Part shown: in pieces, positions 1 to 7,260 of the stretch
Layout: each line of letters begins with the position of its first letter
How positions within the stretch are numbered: the stretch's first letter is position 1
From: an uncultured Acidobacteriota bacterium
Lineage (GTDB): Bacteria; Acidobacteriota; Vicinamibacteria; Vicinamibacterales; CAVVIG01
DNA: 64,000 bases
Assembly (NCBI GenBank): GCA_902825985.1
Contig: CADEDC010000004.1
Span: 6,686-70,685 of the forward strand
Direction of reading: 5' to 3'
Program-made: the position numbers and the translations under genes
The notes under the pieces: model-generated
Told to the model about the DNA's origin: nothing
What the model saw: the letters and a program-made list of their open reading frames with translations, nothing else
Databases searched by the model: none

Positions 1-39
1 AAACACGTGGACCATCACCTGCGCCAGTTCGGCGTCTGA
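1..39 (+). CDS. Possible C-terminal tail of a gene entering from the left
   Basis: Frame 1 is open from the first base and ends at a TGA at 37-39, encoding a dozen residues ending HHLRQFGV. This could be the last codons of a gene lying to the left, on the same strand as the hydrolase that follows about 100 bases later. It is too short to recognise, and an open frame of 12 codons is common by chance in high-GC DNA. Confidence 0.25.
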   Translation, partial: KHVDHHLRQFGV

Positions 40-144
40 CGCCGGTCTCCACGGCCCGGCTCACATCTCGATCAGCGGACGGGTATCACACAATGCAGAG
101 GCCACGATGATCGGTGCACATCCTTGGCTCGCCAGGAGAGCCCG

Positions 145-1170
145 GTGAAGCTCGTCACATATCGGACAGGAGGCGCCCGGCCTCGTGCCGGCGTGCTGGT
201 CGATGGCGATCGCACGGTCCTCGATCTGTCCGGTGCGTATCGCGCCCGTCACGGCAGGAGCGCGAGGCACCTGGGGAGTGTGCTGGCGATCATCGAAGGG
301 GGCGACGAAGCGCTCGACGCGGTGCGCGCACTCGCCGACGACCAGGGGCTCGACGACCGCGTCCGGGTCGATCGGGCGAGCGTGCAGCTGCTCGCGCCGG
401 TGCCGCGGCCACCGCAGATGCGCGACTTCCTGTGCTTCGAGACACACCTCATTCAGGCGTTTCAGGCCCTGCGCACCCTGCGCGCGCGAAGCGCGCCAGA
501 CCCGGCGGCGGCGCTTGCGGACATGGAAGCGAAGGGGCAGTTCGCGGTACCACGCATCTGGTACGAGCGCCCGGTCTTCTACCATCCGAGCCGCTTCGCG
601 GTGTGCGGGCCCGACGCCGATGTCGTGTGGCCGTCGTACAGCGAGACGATGGACTTCGAGCTGGAATTCGGCTGCTACATCGGCACGCCGTGCAAGGACG
701 TCGCCCGCCGCGACGCTCGCGCGCACATCTTCGGCTACACGATCTTCAACGATTTTTCGGCCCGCGACGAGCAGACGCGCGAGATGGCCGGACAGCTCGG
801 GCCCGGGAAGGGCAAGGACTTCGACAACGCCAACGCGATGGGGCCGTGGCTCGTCACCGCGGATGAACTCGGCGATCCCTATGACCTCGAGATGGTGGCG
901 CGTGTCAATGGCGAGGAGTGGGGCCGCGGCAACACGCGCGACATGCACTGGACGTTCGAGGACTGCATCGCGCACGTCAGCCGCGGTGAAACCGTCCATG
1001 CCGGCGAGTTCCTCGGCTCCGGCACGGTCGGCAACGGGTGTGGCCTCGAGCACCTGCGCTTCCTGAACCCAGGCGACGTCGTCGAGTTGGAGGTCGAACG
1101 CCTCGGCGTTCTGCGCAACCGCGTGCTTCGCGCCGGCGCTCCAGTATCATGTGGGCCCGTTCGAACGTAG
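145..1170 (+). CDS. Fumarylacetoacetate hydrolase (FAH) family protein, cytoplasmic
   Basis: A 341-residue member of the FAH superfamily, metal-dependent enzymes that cleave C-C bonds in, or decarboxylate or hydrate, beta-diketo acids, often from aromatic-ring degradation. The FAH core occupies roughly residues 90-325: the E-x-E metal motif is in MDFELEFGCYIG, followed by the FNDFSARDEQ loop and the GSGTVGNGCGLE segment near the C-terminus. No signal peptide is present. GTG at 145 was chosen because AGGAGAG lies just upstream; an in-frame TTG at 124 lacks this. The next gene, a secreted VOC protein, starts 13 bases after the stop, so the two are probably co-transcribed. The substrate cannot be read from sequence; fumarylpyruvate-, acylpyruvate- or fumarylacetoacetate-type compounds are possible. 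Confidence 0.85.
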   Translation: MKLVTYRTGGARPRAGVLVDGDRTVLDLSGAYRARHGRSARHLGSVLAIIEGGDEALDAVRALADDQGLDDRVRVDRASVQLLAPVPRPPQMRDFLCFETHLIQAFQALRTLRARSAPDPAAALADMEAKGQFAVPRIWYERPVFYHPSRFAVCGPDADVVWPSYSETMDFELEFGCYIGTPCKDVARRDARAHIFGYTIFNDFSARDEQTREMAGQLGPGKGKDFDNANAMGPWLVTADELGDPYDLEMVARVNGEEWGRGNTRDMHWTFEDCIAHVSRGETVHAGEFLGSGTVGNGCGLEHLRFLNPGDVVELEVERLGVLRNRVLRAGAPVSCGPVRT

Positions 1171-1183
1171 ACAGGAGAACACC

Positions 1184-1954
1184 ATGAGAACAGTCGTGAC
1201 GATGTGCGCCTCGGTCCTGATGGCAGCCGCGTCGATGGCCGCGGCCGAACCCGCCGCGCCGCATCTGGCGCTCGACAACGTCCACATTCGCGTGGGCGAC
1301 CCGGCGCAAGCCGCTCAGTGGTACATCCGGAATCTTGGCGCCACCGCTGGCGAGGCACCCACCCAGGTGTATTTCGGCAAGATGCTGATTGCCATCGTCA
1401 AGACCGACAAGCCGGCGCCAAGCGCCGGCAGCGCCATCGATCACATCGGACTGTCATTCGCCGACCTGGACGCCACGTTGAAACAGTTGCAGGCGGCTGG
1501 CGTGAAGGTCGTCACCCCGCTGCGCGAGGTACCTGGACTCTTCAAGCTGGCGTTCATCGAAGACCCGTGGGGCGTCAAGATCGAGCTCGTGCAGGACGCC
1601 GAGCAGCTCGGGTTCCACCACGTGCACCTGAGCGCACTCGATCCCGACGCCAGCCTGAAGTGGTACGAGGACATGGTGGGCGGCACGCGCGACAAGCTGA
1701 AGGGACGCATCGACGGGCTCCGCTACAACGGCATCTGGCTGCTCACGGCGAAAAGTTCCGCCGCGCCGGCGGCGAGCGCGGAGCGCGCCGTGATGAGCGT
1801 CGGCTGGACCATTCGGGACATGACCCAGGCGGCGGCGGCGTTCAAATCGAGAGGCGCGAAGGTTGCCGTGGAGCCGCGCGCCATCGGCAAGCTGTGGTAC
1901 GCCTTCTTCGATGATCCCAACGGCACGCGCGTCGAACTGCTGCAGCGACCGTAG
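1184..1954 (+). CDS. Secreted VOC (glyoxalase/dioxygenase fold) protein, two modules
   Basis: 256 residues starting with an export signal (about residues 1-21, MRTVVTMCASVLMAAASMAAA, cleaved near AAAEP). The mature part contains two vicinal-oxygen-chelate modules. The first (about 26-125) begins LALDNVHIRVGDPAQAAQWY and ends DPWGVKIELVQD; the second (about 130-255) begins LGFHHVHLSALDPDASLKWY and ends DDPNGTRVELLQ. The His and Glu positions characteristic of VOC metal sites are present in both. Start at ATG 1184 follows AGGAGAA. It lies directly downstream of a cytoplasmic FAH hydrolase. An exported VOC protein is unusual, since glyoxalase I and extradiol dioxygenases are cytoplasmic; a binding or lyase role in the periplasm is possible. 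Catalytic specificity is unknown. Confidence 0.8.
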   Translation: MRTVVTMCASVLMAAASMAAAEPAAPHLALDNVHIRVGDPAQAAQWYIRNLGATAGEAPTQVYFGKMLIAIVKTDKPAPSAGSAIDHIGLSFADLDATLKQLQAAGVKVVTPLREVPGLFKLAFIEDPWGVKIELVQDAEQLGFHHVHLSALDPDASLKWYEDMVGGTRDKLKGRIDGLRYNGIWLLTAKSSAAPAASAERAVMSVGWTIRDMTQAAAAFKSRGAKVAVEPRAIGKLWYAFFDDPNGTRVELLQRP

Positions 1955-2075
1955 CTGGCCGAATCGAGAACTCGATGGCGGCAGCGTGCGGATCAGCTCG
2001 GTGGCGCGCCGACTTACCCTGATCGGCGGGGGTGCGCGGGCGTGACGGCGGAATGATGCACAGCGACCATGGCCT

Positions 2076-2552
2076 CTATCGGCCGCGCCCAGGCTCGAGT
2101 GCGGTCGTCGAGACGGGACCCATCCCGATGATCTCGACCACGACCTCTTCGTCCTTCGCCATGTCGTAGTGATGACCGCCCGGCGGCTCGTAGATGAAGC
2201 TGCCCGCCTTGACCGGCACCATCTTGTCCGGATTGTAGACGTCGGCATCGGGGCCGGTTGCCACCCACCAGGTGCCCTTGAGGACAGTGATGTAGCGAGC
2301 TTCGTTGTGATAGTGAGGACGGCTGCCCGAGCCGGGCGCCCACGTAATCCGGGTCACGTAGATGCCTGGCTTGCTGGAGTCGCCGACAATCGTGACCGAG
2401 CGCCCCCCGGCGGCGGGCTTCAGGCTCTCGGGAGGCGCAATGAGGAACCCGTGAGCGTCCGGCTTGAGCGACTGACCGAGCGCCGTGTGGCTCACGGCCA
2501 GCAGCGTGACGACCGCGCAAACGGCCCACCCGATCGCACCCGTGCGTGTCAT
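2076..2552 (-). CDS. Secreted cupin-domain protein
   Basis: 158 residues with a signal peptide (about 1-26, ending HTALGQS). A single cupin barrel follows (about 60-145): the first cupin motif is GSRPHYHNEARYITVLKGT, with two His and Glu metal ligands, and the second is PPGGHHYDMAKDEEVVVEI. Start ATG 2552 is preceded by GAGGAGAAC; a longer frame upstream has no ribosome site. The family covers sugar isomerases, dioxygenases and simple binding proteins, so no reaction is assigned. A small lipoprotein gene lies directly upstream on the same strand (28-base gap), which suggests a two-gene unit converging on the VOC gene. Confidence 0.8.
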   Translation of the reverse strand: MTRTGAIGWAVCAVVTLLAVSHTALGQSLKPDAHGFLIAPPESLKPAAGGRSVTIVGDSSKPGIYVTRITWAPGSGSRPHYHNEARYITVLKGTWWVATGPDADVYNPDKMVPVKAGSFIYEPPGGHHYDMAKDEEVVVEIIGMGPVSTTALEPGRGR

Positions 2553-2580
2553 AGAGGTTCTCCTCGCTGAGGAACCAGAC

Positions 2581-2952
2581 CTACCTGACCGGAACGATGA
2601 ACGACACGTGGTCCTGTCGCTGGTCACGATACGTGATCGCGACCGTCATCGTGTGCGTTCTGGACGTCGTATACACGTGAGCAAGGACGTACTCGCGGCC
2701 AGGCTCCATCTTCTGTAGCTCGGACGAGCTCCCATCACCCCACTCGACGCCAATCTGCGCGATGGCGGCATCGCCGCTGTCCGACGGTATCGTGAGTCCA
2801 ACTTCCGTCGGTTGATTGCGGGTCGGTGTGCCGTAGATGTTGACCCGCAGTGGGGCGGAGGGGTTTGGTGACGGCTGGACCGGCGCCGTGCCGGCACAGC
2901 CAGACACGGCGAGCGAGACGAGCAAGGCGACGGGACCAGACCATCGAAACAC
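2581..2952 (-). CDS. Small lipoprotein with PKD-like fold
   Basis: 123 residues. The N-terminus is a typical lipoprotein signal with lipobox AVSGC (Cys 19), so the protein should be acylated and anchored outside the cytoplasmic membrane. The remainder holds a beta-rich segment with WGDGSSSE about 30 residues before AHVYTTSRTHTMTVAI, the pattern of a PKD/Ig-like domain, a module used for protein-protein or surface interactions. It sits 28 bases upstream of the secreted cupin gene on the same strand. Specific function unknown. Confidence 0.75.
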   Translation of the reverse strand: MFRWSGPVALLVSLAVSGCAGTAPVQPSPNPSAPLRVNIYGTPTRNQPTEVGLTIPSDSGDAAIAQIGVEWGDGSSSELQKMEPGREYVLAHVYTTSRTHTMTVAITYRDQRQDHVSFIVPVR

Positions 2953-3234
2953 TGGCGCAGGCTCCTCCCTCAGGCGAAACGAAATCTAGCACATTCAGCC
3001 GCGCGCCGCCGGCGACTGCCACACGGGGGGCTACGGCCGAGGTGCCGGTAGACCGCGCCACTGAAGCCGGGGTGACCTGGCGCATCCGCACCGCATCGCG
3101 CCCTCTGGCCCACCTGTGTGGTTTCGGTCTACGCTGTGGCGATCGACCCGTCGCCGGCGATGTGGCGGCGGATCGTCGCAGGGTGCGACCACCCCGCCCT
3201 CCGACCGCGGCCAACCTTTTCGGGGAGGAGAACG

Positions 3235-4380
3235 ATGCAGACCATCAGGGTTCTACTGGCACTCATCATCCTGGGCAATCCGGCGCTGGCTTCAGCGCAG
3301 GGCAATCCCACCATCGGCAGCGCCGAGCCGTTCAAGCTGGGGACGTTCGAAATCGGCGGCGAACCGCGCCTCGGCATCGTCCTTCGCGACTCGCTCGTCG
3401 TCGAGCTCGTCGCGGCGAACCGTGCCCTGGAACGCGACCCGTCGTACCCGGCCATTCCGATGCCGCCGACGATGGTGGACCTCATCGGCCGCTACGAGTA
3501 CGGGATGAAGACCCGCCTCTATGAGATCGTCAACGAGCTGGTGCGAAGCAATCGCCTGAGCGGCATGCAACGACCGGCGTGGGTCCACGACGTCAAGAGC
3601 GTGGACATTCTCGCGCCGCTCATGCCCGGCAAGATGCTGAACGCCGCGGTCAACTTCTACACGCACGTCGGCGAGACCGGAACGGCGGAGGAGCAGAAGA
3701 AGGCCGAGGCCGAACGCCGGGCCAAGCGCGGCGTGCCATACCTGTTCCTCAAGCCGACCCGTGGTGCCGTCGTCGGCGACGGTGACAACGTCGTCATTCC
3801 GTACGGACGCGATCGCGTCGACTGGGAAGTCGAGCTCGGCATCGTGATCGGGCGTGCCGCGCGCGACGTGCCGGCCGACAAGGCCGCCGATCACATCTTC
3901 GGCTACATGGTCACGGTCGACGTCTCCGACCGCGGCGGCCGTCCACCGGACTCGCGCCCGGGCTCCGACTGGCTGGTCGGCAAGGGACACGACACGTTCG
4001 CACCGATGGGTCCGTGGATCGTCCCCAAGGAGTTCTACGGCGATCCGATGAAGCGCCTGCGCCAGACCCTCACCGTCGACGGCAAGGTCATGCAGGAGAG
4101 CGGCGCCGCCGACATGATCCACTCGATCTACGAACTCATCGAGTACGGATCCTCGATCATCACCCTGTTCCCGGGCGACGTCGTCAACAACGGCACGTCC
4201 GGCGGCACCGGGATGGGTCAGGCCTATCGCGGCGCCGAACGCTTCCTGAAGCCAGGCGAGAAGATGGTCGCGGCCATCGAGGGCATCGGCTCCATCACGA
4301 TGGCGGTGGTCGGCGAGGCGGCGCCGCCCGCCGGCACCGGTTCGCGGCTGCCGCCGGTCAGCACCTACCGCAAGCCGTAG
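3235..4380 (+). CDS. FAH-family hydrolase with signal peptide
   Basis: 381 residues. An N-terminal signal peptide (about 1-22, ending LASAQGNP) precedes an FAH domain (about 125-360) containing the E-x-E motif in VDWEVELGIVIG, the FGYMVTVDVSDRG loop, a WLVGKGHDTFAPMGPW segment and the terminal NNGTSGGTGMGQ. ATG 3235 was chosen because GGGGAGGAGAACG is directly upstream; a longer frame from 3118 has no ribosome site. FAH enzymes are normally cytoplasmic, so an exported copy is unusual. It is a distant paralogue of the cytoplasmic FAH gene at the left edge. A strong hairpin follows the stop codon. Substrate unknown; a periplasmic role in breakdown of plant or humic aromatic products is speculative. 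Confidence 0.85.
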   Translation: MQTIRVLLALIILGNPALASAQGNPTIGSAEPFKLGTFEIGGEPRLGIVLRDSLVVELVAANRALERDPSYPAIPMPPTMVDLIGRYEYGMKTRLYEIVNELVRSNRLSGMQRPAWVHDVKSVDILAPLMPGKMLNAAVNFYTHVGETGTAEEQKKAEAERRAKRGVPYLFLKPTRGAVVGDGDNVVIPYGRDRVDWEVELGIVIGRAARDVPADKAADHIFGYMVTVDVSDRGGRPPDSRPGSDWLVGKGHDTFAPMGPWIVPKEFYGDPMKRLRQTLTVDGKVMQESGAADMIHSIYELIEYGSSIITLFPGDVVNNGTSGGTGMGQAYRGAERFLKPGEKMVAAIEGIGSITMAVVGEAAPPAGTGSRLPPVSTYRKP

Positions 4381-4387
4381 CCGACCA

Positions 4388-4418
4388 GACGCGAGGCAGG
4401 GCGCTCCTGCCTCGCGTC
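4388..4418 (+). terminator. Hairpin after the secreted FAH gene
   Basis: Eight bases after the TAG stop lies a perfect 13-bp inverted repeat: GACGCGAGGCAGG (4388-4400), a 5-base loop, and CCTGCCTCGCGTC (4406-4418). It lies between convergent genes and may end transcription in both directions. Only a weak T-run (GTTT) follows, so it is a hairpin-type candidate rather than a classical intrinsic terminator. Confidence 0.65.
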
Positions 4419-4531
4419 GTCCGTTTCGCCGAGGGCGGACTGGGCGGCGCGTTCTCCCATTTCAATCAAGGCCGTGGCTGTGCGAACGGCACCGGGCCCG
4501 GACGCACAGCGGCAGCAACTCGCCCGAGCCC

Positions 4532-6892
4532 TCACTGCGGCGCGAGCTTCAATGTGTGGGCGGCCAACCTGTCGACCGCCGCACGCGAGAAGGGCAGCGG
4601 GTAGTAGACGCCATTGGCCAGATGCTCGCGCAGGTTGCCGTAATAGGGACTGCCGGGCTGTGCCGACTGGCCTGGGGCGTTGGTGGCCATCGTCTTGTCG
4701 AGATCCGACAGGTCCATGATGCGCCGGAAGTTCGCGCCCGTGGCATTGACGCTGTTGAAGCCGCCCGGACGTTCGATCGCCGGCAGGCTGAACGCATCGA
4801 TGAACATGTGCGGCAGCCGGCTTTCGTTGATGCGACCGTAGCGCCACTGCGAAGGGTCGGCGCCCCAGTCCTCGCGGAGCCGCTCGAGCGCCTGCGCCAG
4901 TCCTGCTTCGACCAGCGCGCGGCGCGCCGCCGCCGACTTTTCCGCCGCGGCTTTGCGGCCGGCCTCCGTCGCGGTCCACCGCACGTAGATGGCAGCGGGC
5001 GCCGAGTCCCTGGCGAGGGTGCGGTCCCATGCGGCGATCGTCGACCGCGCCTGCTCGACGTCGGCCGCAGTCGCCGTCCAGCCGGTGAACAGCGGCCGGT
5101 CCCGCTCGGCACGCAGCGAGTAGGCGTCCTGCTGCAGGCGCTCCATGTCGGCGATCGTGAACGGTTTCCGTTCGGCGATCTGCCGGTCGAGCATCTGGCG
5201 GATGCGGGCGATCCGTGACACGTCGACGTCGGTCGACACGTTGTAGAAGACCGGCCGTCCCTCGTAGCCCTTGGGATGCGTGTTGTCATTGGCGGTCGCG
5301 ATGTACCCGCGTGCCGGGTTGTACTCGCGCGGCAGGTCGCTGCGGAACCCCTTCCACTCGTAGCGGCCGGTGCCGGGCACCGGCAGGCGGCCGTTCCAGC
5401 CGTCGCGGTCGGGCGTCAGTCCGGTGACCTGCAGCGCGATGTTGCCTTTCGTGTCGCCGCAGATCAGGTTGTGCGTCGGCATCTTCCAGAACATCGCGCG
5501 CTCGAAGAAATCCTCGCAGCTCTGCGCCTGCGCGAGCTTGAGGCTGCCTTTGAACGCCGCCGTGCCCGGCTCCTGATTGACCGACCTGGCCGCAAACGCG
5601 AGGTGCCTGACGGCGTCCTCGTAGAACACCGGACCGTGCCTGGAGAACTTCAGTTCGACGATTCGCGGCTGCGCCTCCCCCTTCACCGCGATCGCCTCGC
5701 GAACGATCGTCATCGGTTCCCACGCGCTGCCGAACTTCGTCTGGTTCGCGTCAGCCGGGTTCGTCTGTTCGACGACGACGTCGACCATGTCGGTGCCGGC
5801 GAAGGTGAAGCCCCAGGCCATGTGCTCGTTGTTGCCGGCGTCGACGCCGACGAACGGCGGCTCGCCGCCGCCGATCACGTTCCAGCCGGGCGCGTTGAGG
5901 TGGACGAAGTAGCGCAGCGACGGCATCTCGATCGTCCGGTGCGGATCGTTCGACACAATCGGCATGCCGCTCGCGGTGAGCCGGCCGCTCACGACCCAGT
6001 TGTTGCTGCCATCCATGTCCTGCAGTTCGGGCATCAGCCGTGCGGCCCGACCGGTCGGCACGAGGGCGCGGTACGGCTCGACGATGTCGGGTGGCGGCAG
6101 GGCGCCCGGCGCGAACGGGTTGCCGTCGCCGCGGCGCGCCGCCGCCAGCAGGTCATCGGTGAACCACGAGAGATCGAGCCCGTCGGGGACGGTGAGGTCA
6201 TCCCAGGGGTCCGGCGCCGCACGACGATTGGCTTCCTTCACGCCGAGCGCCTTGGCGCTGAGCGCGAGCTGGATCTCGGCAATGCCGTGGCCGCGCACGC
6301 TGTCGACGCCAAGTTGCGCCCATCGCCGCGTCACCGTCTTCGCGGTCCAGGGCTCCGGCCGCACGCCGGTGAGCGTGAATTCGACCGGCAGATTGTCGGC
6401 GTGCTGCGCGACATAGGCGTTCAGGCCGTTGGCCCAGGCGGTGAACAGGCGCTCGGCATCCGGGTGATAGCTCGTCCACTCCGCCGCATCCCACGGTCCG
6501 CGGAACATCATGAGGCGGGCGCGGGCGTCGTAGTCGACGGCCTTCGGCCCGAACACCTCGGCCAGCCGACCCTCGCGCCAGCGGCGCCACATCTCCAGCT
6601 GCCACAGCCGGTCCTGCGCCATGACATAGCCCTGGGCAAAGAACAAATCGTCATCGTTCTGGGCGTAGATGTGCGGAATCCCCTGCTGGTCGCGCACGAC
6701 CTCCACCGGCGCCTGCAGCCCGGGCAGCCTGAGCGACCCGTCAATCGTCGCCAGCGACCGGTGCGCCAGATCGTCGAGCGAGGTGGGGGCGGCGGCAACC
6801 GCGACCGGCTCCGACGACCGGCAGCCGGGGGCGACCAGGACGACCACGAGCGGAACCACCAGCGACGCGCGAGCCACGGATATCGAGAGCAT
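4532..6892 (-). CDS. Penicillin-acylase family (Ntn hydrolase) lipoprotein
   Basis: 786 residues. The lipoprotein signal ends LVAPGC (Cys 24). The pattern is that of the penicillin acylase / acyl-homoserine-lactone acylase family (S45): an alpha-subunit with IPHIYAQNDDDLFFAQGYVMAQDRLWQLE, then the autocleavage site DMDGSNNWVVSG with Ser 296 as predicted N-terminal nucleophile after processing, then a beta-subunit with the conserved NDPHR and HLNAPGWNVIGG segments. The enzymes hydrolyse amide bonds of acylated amines. ATG 6892 is supported by GGAGG nine bases upstream; starts further out would destroy the lipoprotein signal. Possible substrates include beta-lactams, AHL signals or acyl peptides; sequence alone does not decide. 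It is divergent from a periplasmic M16 protease gene. Confidence 0.88.
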   Translation of the reverse strand: MLSISVARASLVVPLVVVLVAPGCRSSEPVAVAAAPTSLDDLAHRSLATIDGSLRLPGLQAPVEVVRDQQGIPHIYAQNDDDLFFAQGYVMAQDRLWQLEMWRRWREGRLAEVFGPKAVDYDARARLMMFRGPWDAAEWTSYHPDAERLFTAWANGLNAYVAQHADNLPVEFTLTGVRPEPWTAKTVTRRWAQLGVDSVRGHGIAEIQLALSAKALGVKEANRRAAPDPWDDLTVPDGLDLSWFTDDLLAAARRGDGNPFAPGALPPPDIVEPYRALVPTGRAARLMPELQDMDGSNNWVVSGRLTASGMPIVSNDPHRTIEMPSLRYFVHLNAPGWNVIGGGEPPFVGVDAGNNEHMAWGFTFAGTDMVDVVVEQTNPADANQTKFGSAWEPMTIVREAIAVKGEAQPRIVELKFSRHGPVFYEDAVRHLAFAARSVNQEPGTAAFKGSLKLAQAQSCEDFFERAMFWKMPTHNLICGDTKGNIALQVTGLTPDRDGWNGRLPVPGTGRYEWKGFRSDLPREYNPARGYIATANDNTHPKGYEGRPVFYNVSTDVDVSRIARIRQMLDRQIAERKPFTIADMERLQQDAYSLRAERDRPLFTGWTATAADVEQARSTIAAWDRTLARDSAPAAIYVRWTATEAGRKAAAEKSAAARRALVEAGLAQALERLREDWGADPSQWRYGRINESRLPHMFIDAFSLPAIERPGGFNSVNATGANFRRIMDLSDLDKTMATNAPGQSAQPGSPYYGNLREHLANGVYYPLPFSRAAVDRLAAHTLKLAPQ

Positions 6893-7260
6893 CGAGAGCC
6901 TCCGCACAGCCGGCGAGAGCGGGCGGAAGGCGGGACGGCCTGCCGCGGTGATCGGAGAATACCGCAGTTCGACCCGGCTGCCTTCATTTACGATAAGCCT
7001 TTGTTCATGAGTCATTTGCCGCTCACGGACGGGATGCGGGCGCAGGTCGCGCACGCCGCTGCACCCTGGGCCGAGGACGACGCGTCCATATCCGGTGCGC
7101 ACCCGTGCCGCACCCGGTGCGGCGCCGATCGCGCGCCGGGCAGCTCGGCGGCGGCACGCCGCGGCACCGCACTCGAAGGCTCGTCCGTGCGCGGCCTGTC
7201 AGGCGTCGCGCCGCACATCGACCTGACGCCGCACCGGCAGGCGTTGTAGGCTGGAACATC
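6893..7260. other. 368-base divergent intergenic region
   Basis: Region between the divergent acylase and M16 protease genes. No convincing gene is seen, although frames in both directions are open. It contains a relatively AT-rich patch around 6985-7020 (TTTACGATAAGCCTTTGTTCATGAG) inside otherwise GC-rich DNA, a plausible site for the acylase promoter, and a TAGGCT box at 7247-7252 immediately before the M16 start. Confidence 0.4.
7247..7252 (+). promoter_or_regulatory. Candidate -10 box, near-leaderless M16 transcript
   Basis: TAGGCT begins 14 bases before the ATG at 7261, and no purine-rich ribosome site lies between. This is one of several genes here with a TANNNT-like box 12-14 bases from the start codon. 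No clear -35 is seen. Confidence 0.35.
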
